This document shows positions 43,557-53,519 of a DNA stretch of 64,000 nt, one piece after another (the stretch's first letter is position 1; each line of letters opens with the position of its first letter). The DNA lies in NCBI GenBank assembly GCA_014885115.2, contig WKLE02001163.1, positions 4,375 through 68,374 of the forward strand. Reading direction: 5' to 3'. The position numbers and the translations under genes are program-made. Origin of the DNA: Asterionellopsis glacialis. Lineage: Eukaryota; Bacillariophyta; Plagiogrammaphyceae; Rhaphoneidales; Asterionellopsidaceae. Below the pieces are notes generated by a model. That model did not search any database. It saw nothing but the letters and a program-made list of their open reading frames with translations, and was not told where the DNA came from.

Positions 43557-45071
43557 TCAAGCCTTGCTGCTACTACCCTTGCGTCGACCACGTTTAGGTG
43601 CCCAATTAAAGCCAAGAGCATCCAGCTGAGCTCTACGTGAGTTTGCTGTACTGCATTTTAGATAAGCACCTTTTACTCGTATATCCTTTAACCGTTGCCC
43701 TAGTGGTAGACCCCAAAGTTGTTCTATGTGAAGCGAAAGATAAAGCCAGAATCAATAGATCAGGTGAGTGAAGGGGGGTCCAGGATAAAAAGAAGCTGAA
43801 AACGGTTCGTTTCTTATTGTAATCTTACCAGGCCATGGCCATGCTTCATCACTACCTGCAATGCAGGTGTCTCCTTCGTTTTCGTTGCAATTGTGAGATA
43901 CATGTGGAGGGGTTGGCACAACAAATTTCAATGGTACATCCAGATGTCTGTTGTGCATTTTTGAGTAGATTGCTGCAGCATGAACTACCTCGAGCCAGCC
44001 AAGCGTGGCATTACCGTTGCGCTGAAAACCAAGTTCTTCTAATGCAGCCTGTCGTTCTGGGTTATTCTTAATGTACAACTCCTTTGATCTTACTGCCTGG
44101 CATTTTGCTCCAAGTGGGTAATCCCAGAGATGTTCTGGCCATTCAGTACTACCCGATGGTACTACAAAAGTTGAAGGCACACGAAGTGCTTTATATAGAT
44201 CGCTTTTACCCGGTGCCTTCAATTGTTCCAACTTCGAAAAATGGCGTAGAGCCTGATAAAACTTTCGAAATCGATGATCACTCACATCCCAGACGAACCC
44301 AAGCCCGTCAAGCTGTAGCCGTCGAGATGCCGCGTTTGATCCTCGAATAAAATCATTTCTAGCACGAATTTGGTAAACTGCGCGCCCGAGGTGTATGCCC
44401 CAAGTAGCTTTTGGCCATCCTGTATCGCCATGAGGCACAACAAATCCAATCGGAACCATGACATCTCCGTGAAAAGATGAATACGTAACCAAAGCTTCCA
44501 AAACGAGATTCCAATTTGTCTGAAGTCTTTCCCAAATAAAGCCTAATCTGTTCAAATCAGCTACGTGGTCAGGATTTTGTTTAACATGCTTCTGCCACCA
44601 TTCCATATCATAAACAGTACTCGCTAGATCCTTTCCGTGCCATACCTCCGGGTAGTCTGAGTCTTCTGGAACAATAAACCTTTGTGGCATGGCGAGATCT
44701 CCATGAATCGCATGGTAGGAACGCAATGCCTCTATTGTATATTCGTAAGGTAAATGAAAACCTTTCATAGGCCGATTCATAATCTGTTTTTTCTTCTTTA
44801 TCAGTTTCACGGGTCGATTTGTCGCAGGACGGGAGGTGGGTCTTCTTTTCGAGTTTGGAGTTGTAACGCGTCCCCTGTTCGTTCTTGAATTTCGTATTCT
44901 TCGGGCTAGTGTTCGTGATGTAAGTGCATCCTCGCCTGTCAACGCTTTCAATCTAAAATAACATTTTCGGGCAGGAATTGTCAGCGGTTTTTGAAAAGCG
45001 TAGGTGTAGAGATTTTCTGGGGAAGTCATCCACAAAAGACATAGTGCGAGATTCCAGAAATACGATGTCAT
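43557..45071 (-). CDS. Plastid-directed protein with four helicase-associated repeats
   Basis: Two exons, 45071-43829 and 43723-43557, join across a 105-bp phase-1 intron (GTAAGA...ATAG), giving 469 residues. The start is the first ATG; an upstream in-frame GTG would add 58 residues with no signal. Residues 1-21 look like a signal peptide, and AFQKP follows at 24-28, a plastid-entry-like site. A basic Arg/Lys-rich region comes next. Four units of about 80-110 residues then repeat the helicase-associated (HA) pattern: a Tyr-His helix, VPxxFVVP, a WPE-x-LW-LG turn, and a closing LxxLGF-W. They lie near 106-182, 185-262, 267-348 and 357-460; the last spans the intron. HA repeats usually sit beside helicases, but none is present here. 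Nucleic-acid binding in the plastid is possible but inferred. Confidence 0.82.
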
Positions 45072-45683
45072 TGAAATTATATTTCTTTGCTCGATAAGCC
45101 TCAGATTTGTTTCGGATCCCAAGGTACTATTTCTTAGAAACTTTATGCTGTAAATTGAAGATTGGTTTTGAACAAAACTGAAATCAAAACTTGGGATGGT
45201 AAAAACTGAAGGCACAATTTGTAATGTGGGTTCCTTGTGCTCCACCTTTGGTTCTGCGGTAGGTCCTAGTTTACAAGGATGAGACTAAGTACCTCATCTA
45301 GACAGATTGGAAATCAATTACTCCCAGCCTTGTCTTGCTCCAATGATACACACCGATGAAAGGGAGGCAAAACTTTCAACTTGAAACAGATCAACAGAAA
45401 TCGGAATTTCACCTGAACACGCACTTCAATGCAGGTATGGGATGCATTCTTTGGCGTGCGCAAGGGATTCAACAAAAACCCGCTCAAAACTGTGGTTCTT
45501 TAGGGTGAGTGGAAAAAATTACTGGTAATGAGTACATTATTGCAGGTTTTTTATTCAGAAACACATGCTGTGCAAACAGAAAACCAGTACTGGTTACCAG
45601 TACAGTAAGAGCTCGTACAATCAGTACTTAGATCATTTATATAGTCAAAAAATATTGTATCATATAACCTTAACCTTAGTACT
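45072..45683. other. Intergenic region upstream of the repeat protein
   Basis: Promoter region of the minus-strand repeat protein, ending at the tRNA. CCAGTACTGGTTACCAGTAC at about 45585-45604 is a near-palindrome related to the TACC motif. No gene is visible. Confidence 0.45.
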
Positions 45684-45765
45684 GACAACGTGGCCGAGTG
45701 GTTAAGGCGATGGATTGCTAATCCATTGCTCTTTGAGCGCGCAGGTTCGAATCCTGCCGTTGTCG
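45684..45765 (+). tRNA. trnS-GCU: tRNA-Ser (anticodon GCU)
   Basis: The 82-nt sequence folds as a class II tRNA. The acceptor stem pairs GACAACG with CGTTGTC, and the discriminator is G. The D arm starts TGGCCGAGTGG with the TTAAGGC loop end. The anticodon arm TGGATTGCTAATCCA carries GCT at 45717-45719. A long variable arm (TTGCTCTTTGAGCGC) precedes the T arm GCAGGTTCGAATCCTGC with the B-box GGTTCGAATCC. There is no intron. The long variable arm and A/B boxes fit tRNA-Ser reading AGC/AGU codons, transcribed by RNA polymerase III. Confidence 0.97.
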
Positions 45766-45767
45766 TC

Positions 45768-45772
45768 TTTTT
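45768..45772 (+). terminator. RNA polymerase III terminator (T5)
   Basis: Five T residues begin three bases after the tRNA discriminator base, the usual Pol III stop signal. Confidence 0.8.
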
Positions 45773-46309
45773 GCTCATAGTGACCAGAACATCACTTCGT
45801 CTTCATGAAGAAAATCGTTTTGCTGGTATCTCGGGCGCCCACAGACAATGGACAACGTTAGTGTATAAAGAGTTTTTGAGAAACCAGAAGGTTTATTCAT
45901 ACCATGAAGCTTGGTCAGTGCTCCTCTCATGTGATATGGAATGTGAAAGATAAGAATCTATTCATTTTATTTTTCGGTGCTGTAATGTCACATTTGTCTA
46001 CTACTTGTTTATTGATTAAGCAAAATCATTATGATGTTCTTTTGTAAATCTGTATTGTGATATTGAGGAATAACAGCATATGAATCATGTGCAGAGCACT
46101 TTTCTCATAATTTATGAAAAATTTGAAAAATTGAAGAACCGAGTTCGCTCACATTCTTTCTGCTCTCATACTGTGCAGACTTATTGTCTTTTCCTGTCCT
46201 TTTGGTTTGTAAATTAACGCTTTAATTGATCACCTGGATTTCCAGTCGTGCACTTCTGATTCCATGTTTTGAGACCATATTCTTTATTGACAATCTATTT
46301 TATTTCTGT
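45773..46309. other. Intergenic region downstream of the tRNA
   Basis: AT-rich sequence between the tRNA and the end of the acetyltransferase gene. The frame running through the tRNA to 45953 is a chance one. Nothing else is visible. Confidence 0.4.
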
Positions 46310-47449
46310 TCACTTGGCGAACTTTTTGACGAAGTATCCGATATCAGCCGCTCGTCCAGCCCAAAATGGATTCCATCTTATTTTGACATCAAAATATTCT
46401 TCTCCTTTGTATAAGTTCAGTGCTGGCACATTTTCTAAGTCAACGTGAAGGAATAGCTTGGAATAACCCCATGTTGTAGTTGCAATATCTTCAACACATC
46501 GTACAAGGGATTTTCCAAGTTTTTGACCTCGAAATTTTTCATCAATGCACAAATTACTTAGGTACGGTTGCAAGTCTCTTGCCCTATCAGCAGATCCAAT
46601 CTTTAATACTTCGGCAATTTTTCTTTCCAACTTATCTAACCACGGGAGAGAAAAGGGTATTTTGGCATCGCATGGCTAACACAACAGCAGAGAAGCAATA
46701 TCAGGCACGTTAACAAAGGGTTCTCTTTTACCAATATTTTTACTCACAAAAGCAGGTTAACGATAAGGCATACGGTCTTCCCTTACCTGAAGTCGAAGTT
46801 CGACGGATCCAATCACTTCAATTCTCCAGTCACTCGCTGGAACCCGTCTTGCAAGTGCAAGAATGATTGATGTTTTTGCCGCCTTGGATAGCTTCTCTTG
46901 TCTAGACATCCCTTCCAAAGAAGGAGGCGAAATGTCCACAACCTCGTGGCGGTCTTTCGTCCTGCTTAGTATACCCGAATAAACCTCGGCATATGCAACA
47001 AGACCTGAATATCCATTTAGTATGTTTACCGCTGGTTCCAAAAAGGCACGTTCAAAGTTATTGAGATTACCCGAAAGAGCAATAGCATCTGCACCAAATG
47101 CTTCAATGACAAATCGAGAAACATCTGGAAGATCTTTCTCTTCCACAATACATAGCTCATATAGCAGATCTTCATCATCGTTATCTGAGGGCACTCTAAA
47201 TATTCCATTCTCATCTAAATTGCACCGATTTTCTTCAGAACTTGAAAGGAATGTCATGTCAGAACTGAATTGGGAAATGGGAATTAAATTGCAGTGAGTT
47301 GTTGTGGAGGATGAAACAATGTCTCTCCCGAAAGTACTTCTTGTTCTATCGGAGTTTCTTTGACAGGCTGCTACTGACGTAAACGAATTGCATGATTTCG
47401 GGAGACCGATAACACTAACTGTGAATATCACTGGTATTTTGCATTTCAT
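46310..47449 (-). CDS. GNAT-family N-acetyltransferase, possibly organelle-targeted
   Basis: Two exons, 47449-46787 and 46630-46310, join across a 156-bp intron (GTAAGG...ATAAG, phase 0), giving 327 residues. A TTG ten codons upstream is unlikely as a start. Residues 1-22 are hydrophobic after MKCK and could be a signal peptide; SCNSFTSV may follow as a plastid site, but this is less clear than in the neighbours. The fold begins near YELCIVEEKDLPDVSRFV. It ends with the acetyl-CoA loop FRGQKLGKSLVRCVED and a later NVPALNLYKGEEYF, both typical of GNAT enzymes. The substrate (protein N-terminus, lysine, or small amine) is unknown. Alternative acceptor sites lie close together, so the exon 2 start is less certain. 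Confidence 0.8.
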
Positions 47450-48206
47450 AATTCTAATCACAAATATCAGACGTCGCAACTTCCAACTAAGAAATGAGAT
47501 CAGCTCGATATGGATGTATGCTTCTGGTCAAGATACTGTATTGATTGTAGCGGAATGATTCAGTTGTTTTATGGTTACAGACTTTATTAAGATTGAACTT
47601 CCCAGCGCCTTGATTGACAGACGTGTTCCAATACTAGACTGGTAAGATCGAGACAGAGTGCGGTGTCCCAAGACAGGCAAGAAAGTTTTCTCAGGAGAGG
47701 AAAAGTAAGTAGATGGTATTGGTTCCGTGCCCGTCACACTGAATCACTTTTTTCTGTTGGCGGTCTTCTTGTGAAGTGCCACACAGCAAATCCAGTTGTT
47801 GGTCATCACTTCAACGAGATGAAAATGCGATTTTTGTCATCGCGATGGGGAGATCTCATCGTTGTGCACGTCTGACAAACTAGGACAAGAGTGACGTCAT
47901 TCGATAGGATTGGTTTTGTCCTAGATATAACCGTCATATATAAAATCTTATCAGATGTACATGTTAATTGGTACAAGTACCAGACAATGTACAGATTCCG
48001 TGCCTTTCCCTCAAGCCGCTAAGTTTTGGTCTGGACATGAATCATGTCTTGCTGCCATCAAAATCAGATGATGATTTTATCATACAAATTTTCTTGCATC
48101 GATTTCCCGACACTATCCCGAGATGCCCGAAATCAGTCTCTCTTGATTCTACTTTTCATCTGCCACTCAACTGTTCAAGACACTAGTCGTCAGTAATTAG
48201 CGAGCG
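47450..48206. other. Divergent promoter region (acetyltransferase / MATE)
   Basis: Two predicted organelle-directed proteins are transcribed away from this 757-bp region. GTCCTAG and TGACGTCA-like (GTGACGTCATTC near 47891) motifs lie near 47880-47930. The latter matches the core of CRE/bZIP sites. No gene is visible. Confidence 0.45.
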
Positions 48207-50177
48207 ATGGCTATGTTGCACGAGAGGCACATTTGGTATGCAGTGTATATATGGTGCTTTTGCCTAAACATCTCTGTGGCAGCTTTTACATCTCACATCC
48301 CTCCGTCACGAACAGCTTCTCTAGTTCAAACAAACTATATCATTCATGCTAACAAACGTCCGTCGCAGCTTTCAGATTATCTTCATAAATCAGCTAAATC
48401 AAGACCATTGGGGGCGGCGAATGCAGTAGCTTCTACCCGCGACAGTTCCAATGAAGATGAAGAAACACGTCAACACAAGCGAAAGCTAACAAAGGAGTTC
48501 TTCTCCATCGGCGTTCCTGCATTTGTACAGTTAGCAGCGGAACCACTTGCTGCTTTGGTCGATACCGCGTATCTTGGAAGATTAGGACCTGAAGTTTTGG
48601 GTGGAGCAGGCGTTGCCATATCAGCACAATATTCTGTGTCTAAACTATACAATGATCCACTGTTACGAACAAGTATTTCATTGGTTGCTTCTCAGGATGG
48701 TAAAACACGAAGCAATGACGATTCATCGTCTTCGGACGATCAAAAGGAGCTATCCATTGCTGTGTCGTCTGCTCTTCTTCTAGCCTTTTCAGTCGGATTC
48801 ATTCAGCTTATCGTGTACTCATTGTTGGCACCTGCAATCATCCGAGGAATGGGATTAGATGGTGCCCTATCGCCCATGTGGCATTCTGCTGTGTCATATT
48901 TGAAGATCCGTGCCTTGGGCACTCCCGCTGCGACGTTATGGTTAGTCACCAACGGTATTTTTCGTGGCTTAGGAGATACTCGAACTCCTTTGATTTATTC
49001 ACTTCTTTTTACCGGTCTCAATGCAGTCTTAGACCCATTTTTCATTTTCAATTTGAACTTTGGTGCATCTGGAGCTGCTGCTGGGACGGCCATTGCCCAA
49101 TATGTTGCCCTTGTGCCACTTTTATTGTCGCTAAATCGACGTGTGAAGATTGATATTCTTGGGCAGTTGAAGGTGTTGGGCAAGTCCTTAAAAGCCTACT
49201 TGGAAGCTGGTAGCTACGTACTTTTTCGAACACTTGGGAAAGTCTTGGCATATTCAGTTTGTGCGAGACAAGCGGTAAGGCTACAGGTTTTGCGATAAGA
49301 CGTCTTTGCACAGAAAATTACTTACGCCATTTATTCCTTCGTCTTCTTCTTTTTGTGAACGACCTATGCTTTAAGGCAATGCTTGGATCTGTATCTGCTG
49401 CGGCCTATAACCTTACGTTTCAACTAGGTTTCGCCACCACACAAATATGCGAGGCAGTGGCTGTAGCCGTACAAACTTTACTTGCGTACGTAGCTGTCGA
49501 ACCTTCTATGACTCGAATATACTTATTTTTGTTTTAAATGTGTGCTGATATGAGCTCTAAGGGTTTCGTTTTTGATTCTCTGGTTTTGATTTTACAGACG
49601 TGAGCTTGCCGATACGAAGACACATTCACCATCTGTCAGAGCCAAAGGTGTACGCCATCTAATCAATGGGTCAATGTTAATTGGTGGTGGAGTTGCATCA
49701 CTCCTCTCTCTGACGACCTTTCTTCAGAAAAACAATGTATTACAGGGATTGACGACCAATTTGGCTGTGCGAGATGTTGCATCGTCAATATTCCCAGCTG
49801 TATTAGCTACGCAAGGTGCGTTTTTCTTAAGAATCTCTGGACGGGGTTATTTTTTGTCGTCAATTCGTCGCCTCTTCTAACGTTCTCTGTTATGGTGTTA
49901 TAATTATGTCATTTCTTCAGTCCTCAAGGGTCTTGCTTATCCCGTCAACGGGATCATTATGGGAGGACTTGATTGGAAATTCACAATGCTTGCGATGTGG
50001 GTTGCTAACTTTGCTTGCGTTGGTATTGTACAATCATTCGCTTTCAAAGGGGCTATAACTCTAAATAAGATTTGGTGGGCATTGGCTGTGTTCATGGGTG
50101 CTCAGGTTGCTACAGGAATTGTTCGCTTTCAGAGTAAGACTGGTGTATGGAAAGTTCTAGAAGACGAAAGGCGTTGA
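48207..50177 (+). CDS. MATE-family multidrug/organic-solute efflux transporter, plastid-directed
   Basis: Four exons, 48207-49274, 49376-49485, 49598-49815 and 49921-50177, join in frame to 550 residues; introns are 101, 112 and 105 bp. Residues 1-25 are a signal peptide ending SVAA, followed by FTSHIPPSRT, a plastid-entry-like site. The mature part has about 12 hydrophobic segments in two MATE halves. Signatures include PLAALVDTAYLGRLGP in the first helix, LGTPAATLWLVTNGIFRGLGDTRTP and, in the second half, LATQVLKGLAYPVNG, which is completed by splicing. A Ser/Asp-rich loop (RSNDDSSSSDD) is an unusual insertion. MATE proteins export organic compounds in exchange for protons or sodium; the plant plastid relative EDS5 exports isochorismate or salicylate precursors. 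The substrate here is unknown. Confidence 0.92.
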
Positions 50178-50249
50178 CCTGCTTTTTCACAAGTCCCCAT
50201 CATTTGAATCTTTCTTTAGTAATTTAATTTTAAAGCTAAACAACGATAT

Positions 50250-51316
50250 TTACTTTCCCTTCTTGGCAGCTTCTGCCTCTGCGGCCTTTTTTGCGTCCTT
50301 CTTCTTACCTCTCTTACGAGTAGCGGCATGCATGCTCATGATTCCAGCGGAAACAATGAAGTCGGGGAGTTGGTCAAGAACCCATCCTTGCAAGGCGTGA
50401 AGGAAGAAAGGTGAGGCCACTGCATCGGATTGTCCGACCCACTTAATAGCAAGGGCAACATACTCTTTGGGAGTTGGAACCATCATACTCTTACGCATTT
50501 TAGCAAGCTTAGTGGCAACGTAGAAAGGAATTTGGCATTGGCATGTAACTCCCTTGGACTTGTACTCGGCATTGAGGGCGCGAGAGAACTTCTCAAGGAA
50601 ACTTTTGGCACCAGAATATTCTGCGAGAAGGGGCATAGTGTACATGGCAGACCCAGAAGACAAGTTCACAATGGCACCACGCTTACGTTCGGCCATACCA
50701 CCAATGACCATCTTTGTCATCCATGTTGTAGAGTTCACATTCATTTCCATTAGAGCAGCAACTTCCTCATTAGAAAGCTCGTGAAAGAAAAGTGGGTAAC
50801 GGTAGCTGACACCAACATTGTTCACAAGAACACCAACGTCCAAGTCCTTGATGGCATCGTTGACCTTGCCACGAGCCTTCTCATCAAAGTTTGAGTAATC
50901 GCAGACGACATACTTTGTCTCGACTTTGGGGTACTTTTCTTTGATTTCCTTGGCAACATCCTGAAGCTTGGATTCTGTCCTACTGATAAGCACGACACTC
51001 ATTCCCTGCTTAGCGAAAGCCATGGCGTATTCCTTACCAATACCATCGGTTGCTCCAGTGACAACAGCCCATTCTCCTAACTTTCTGAGATTTTTTCCTG
51101 GGCGAAGGAAAACCTTGTAGCCAGCAATGATAGCCTAAAACGAGTTGAAAAAAAAATAGGTTAAGATGCTAAGAAAGCTTTCTAACGAATCTGCAGACTT
51201 AAAGGAATAAAAGTGCTCACCTTGTATGCAATATTGAAAGCAATCAATGAACCAAAAACAGCAAGAGGTGCAACCAATGGGTCCGCATCCTTAATGGCGT
51301 CGAAAAGAGCAGACAT
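50250..51316 (-). CDS. Very-long-chain 3-ketoacyl-CoA reductase (KCR), ER type
   Basis: Two exons, 51316-51221 and 51134-50250, are separated by an 86-bp phase-0 intron and give 326 residues. Residues about 14-34 form an N-terminal membrane segment. The short-chain dehydrogenase fold has TGATDGIG for NADPH binding, VNNVG, catalytic Ser in NLSSGSAM and Tyr-x3-Lys in YSGAK. A second hydrophobic region follows the core, and the C-terminus ends KKGK, a dilysine ER-retrieval signal. This matches the HSD17B12/Ifa38 group, which performs the second step of fatty-acid elongation in the ER. Its role in diatom long-chain fatty acid synthesis is the likely one. Confidence 0.92.
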
Positions 51317-51907
51317 CTTGCTTCTGAGACAGCTTTCGCACAAGTTGTGTCCTTGTCGACGATGTTCTCGCAGAACTAGTAGGTAATCAATCGAAATCGC
51401 GTGTGTTTACAAACGGAGTAGGGCAAACTGTACGAGCACCAGCACAGTTCCTCTATGTAGGACTAAAATAGAGAGATATAGGTCCCAAGTTTATTTTGCT
51501 TCCGACACGGGGAAAGATTGCAAAAAAAAGTATCGGAAGCAGCTGACGTGTTCACTTTTTATGCGATATGGTTTGTTGCGTTTCGCGTTCCTGCTCTTTT
51601 TTACCAGCATTTTTAACACTTTAAATAGTTTATTAAGAATAGCCTGTATCTTGAGGAGTGAAATGAACCGCCAAAATTAGCTTTGACATTCCGCCAGAAT
51701 GAAAAGGAATAGTCTAGAGACTAGAGCAGAATATCATCTAGACAAGTCTAGCCTAGACCAGACCAGACAAACCACGAAACTAGACCAAATCCAAATCATG
51801 TAAGGATTGTAATTTTACATGAATTCATTCTTGGGCATGTAACAATTTGAAAAAGAAAATTCAACAAAATACATTTCAATATTTAAAAATTATAAACATT
51901 GCATCTT
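51317..51907. other. Intergenic region upstream of KCR with TCTAGA repeats
   Basis: This is the KCR promoter region and the 3' flank of the next gene. A block of TCTAGAC-like repeats lies at 51711-51786. No gene is visible. Confidence 0.45.
51711..51786. repeat. TCTAGA/TAGACC repeat block
   Basis: AGTCTAGAGACTAGAG, TCATCTAGACAAG, TCTAGCCTAGACC, AGACCAGACAA and CTAGACC follow each other. The units share CTAGA and are partly self-complementary. The composition is related to the block near 29068. Confidence 0.7.
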
Positions 51908-52906
51908 TTATTCAGATTTTTTTGTTTGATATGAATCGAAGTCAAAGGACTCAGTGACATCTTTTGCACCCTCACTCGCAGTCCCAGCCAAATTTTCTGT
52001 AGCTCCACCCCAACCCAATTGATTCAAGTATGAATGAGACGCACGGTTTCCAACCATTCCACCATACTGTTGTCTTCGTTTTCTCTGTGCATCAATCACT
52101 GATTTCTGCAGGGCATCCCTGTACTCCTCGGGACTCATTGCATCCATACCAGGAATTGCATAAGTGTTACGAGTACCTCTTGGTTGACCCATTCCACCTG
52201 TTCCATCAAAGACTGGTCCTTCGTCTTGGGATGTATCTGTCACTTTATCCACGGCGTCGTGAGCTTTATTGAACTCCACCTGTTCAAAAGATTCAGGAAC
52301 CGGATTATGTTTGTTAGCAACAGCGTTCAACACTTTATCCGCTGCATCGTCAGCTTTCAGGAACTCGGCCTGTTTAGGCTGTTCAGGAACTGGGTTTGGA
52401 TAAAGAGAGGGAGAAGTGACAGCTGCACTTACTGCTTCCTTCGGTGGTGGAGGCGTTACTTCGGCAACTGGAGGAGGAGGGACGGTTTCAACTTTGGCAG
52501 CAGGCGTGGCAACAGAAGATGATGACGCACCTTGTGGAGAAGCATCATTGGCCAGCTTCTCTTTCATTTCAGCCACAATTCGTTGAGTGGCGGCATCAAG
52601 CTCATTGACTTCCTCGGCGGATAGAGATCCAGGACCTTCTTTCACCCGCTTTTCCAATTTGATAAGTGACTGCTGAAAATCATCAAGAATATCATCTTCG
52701 AATAACTTCGGAGGCTCTTCTTCATCTTCCGGCAAACCAGCAGCCTTTCGGGCTCTTTTTACAATTTCCTCAGGAGTCGGGGGTCTTCTTTCCTCCACCA
52801 TATTCAGAGCTACAAAAGCACGCTGCTGCTGCCGCATGGGAACGGGAACGAAACTTGCAGCAGATTCAAAAGTGGCAAGGAGTGCTAAGGCTACGGAAAG
52901 ACGCAT
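51908..52906 (-). CDS. Plastid-targeted protein of unknown function
   Basis: Single exon, 332 residues. Residues 1-17 are a signal peptide, then SFVPVPM, a plastid-entry-type site (Ala-Ser-Phe-Val-Pro). The mature protein has a helical segment with FEDDILDDFQQSLIKLEKRVK, then a Pro/Ala/Val-rich linker (VPPPPVAEVTPPPPKE). Two tandem units follow: NPVPEQPKQAEFLKADDAADKV and NPVPESFEQVEFNKAHDAVDKV-like, spaced about 29 residues. The end has a Gln/Arg-rich helix (DAQRKRRQQYGGMV) and an acidic C-terminus. I recognise no family. Confidence 0.7.
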   Translation of the reverse strand: MRLSVALALLATFESAASFVPVPMRQQQRAFVALNMVEERRPPTPEEIVKRARKAAGLPEDEEEPPKLFEDDILDDFQQSLIKLEKRVKEGPGSLSAEEVNELDAATQRIVAEMKEKLANDASPQGASSSSVATPAAKVETVPPPPVAEVTPPPPKEAVSAAVTSPSLYPNPVPEQPKQAEFLKADDAADKVLNAVANKHNPVPESFEQVEFNKAHDAVDKVTDTSQDEGPVFDGTGGMGQPRGTRNTYAIPGMDAMSPEEYRDALQKSVIDAQRKRRQQYGGMVGNRASHSYLNQLGWGGATENLAGTASEGAKDVTESFDFDSYQTKKSE

Positions 52907-53519
52907 GGTGTGTAATGTTTTTTCTAACTCGAATCAATTTCCTATGCAATCGCAATTTCAATCGATTTTCTTGTTCGAAAGGTGTGGGTCCTCTACGCTT
53001 TGAGAAAATCGTTCTGGGTGTTTGTTTGTAAATCTGTCCTTGTGCGGAACCGTTTGTAAATTGATTGGGATCGGCGCTGTCAGTTGTCACGTGTACGATA
53101 AAGAAGAAAAAAACAGAATTTGGTCGATGTCTCCAAGGTGTTGGTACTCGTACAAGGTAGCCATCAATCAAGGAAAACCACTGGATATGATCCGAGTGCG
53201 TGTGCGTCGAGCAGAGAGGCAAGAGGGATCTCAGAAAAACGTCAGTGTGAAAAAGTTGCGTGAAGTAGGAATGCGGAATTTTTAAAGTTTTGGGAATGAT
53301 GCCACATTCATTTCGTCATCAAAGGATAAGGATTTTCAATTTTCCTGTATTTTCAAAGAAAAAAATACAGGCAAGAAGAATATTGAATAAAAATTTTACA
53401 GTGTATAATATTCGGCTTGTTGGATCAAGGATATTGGTTGGATTCATTAAAAAAATTATTATTATTAGTTTTGTAGAGAAGAGCCATGAGTGGAATCTCA
53501 TACTCCCACCTTCTATTAC
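52907..53519. other. Intergenic region between two minus-strand genes
   Basis: The right half contains the 3' flank of the ZNF598-like gene and the left half the promoter of the plastid protein. A-rich and T-rich tracts only. A plus-strand frame at 53022-53285 has no domain. Confidence 0.4.

Noticed and set aside
45072..45245. 58-codon N-terminal extension of the HA-repeat protein
   Set aside because: It starts at GTG, has no targeting feature, and would hide the signal peptide that begins at 45071.
45690..45953. 87-codon frame across the tRNA gene
   Set aside because: It reads through the tRNA itself and is a chance frame.
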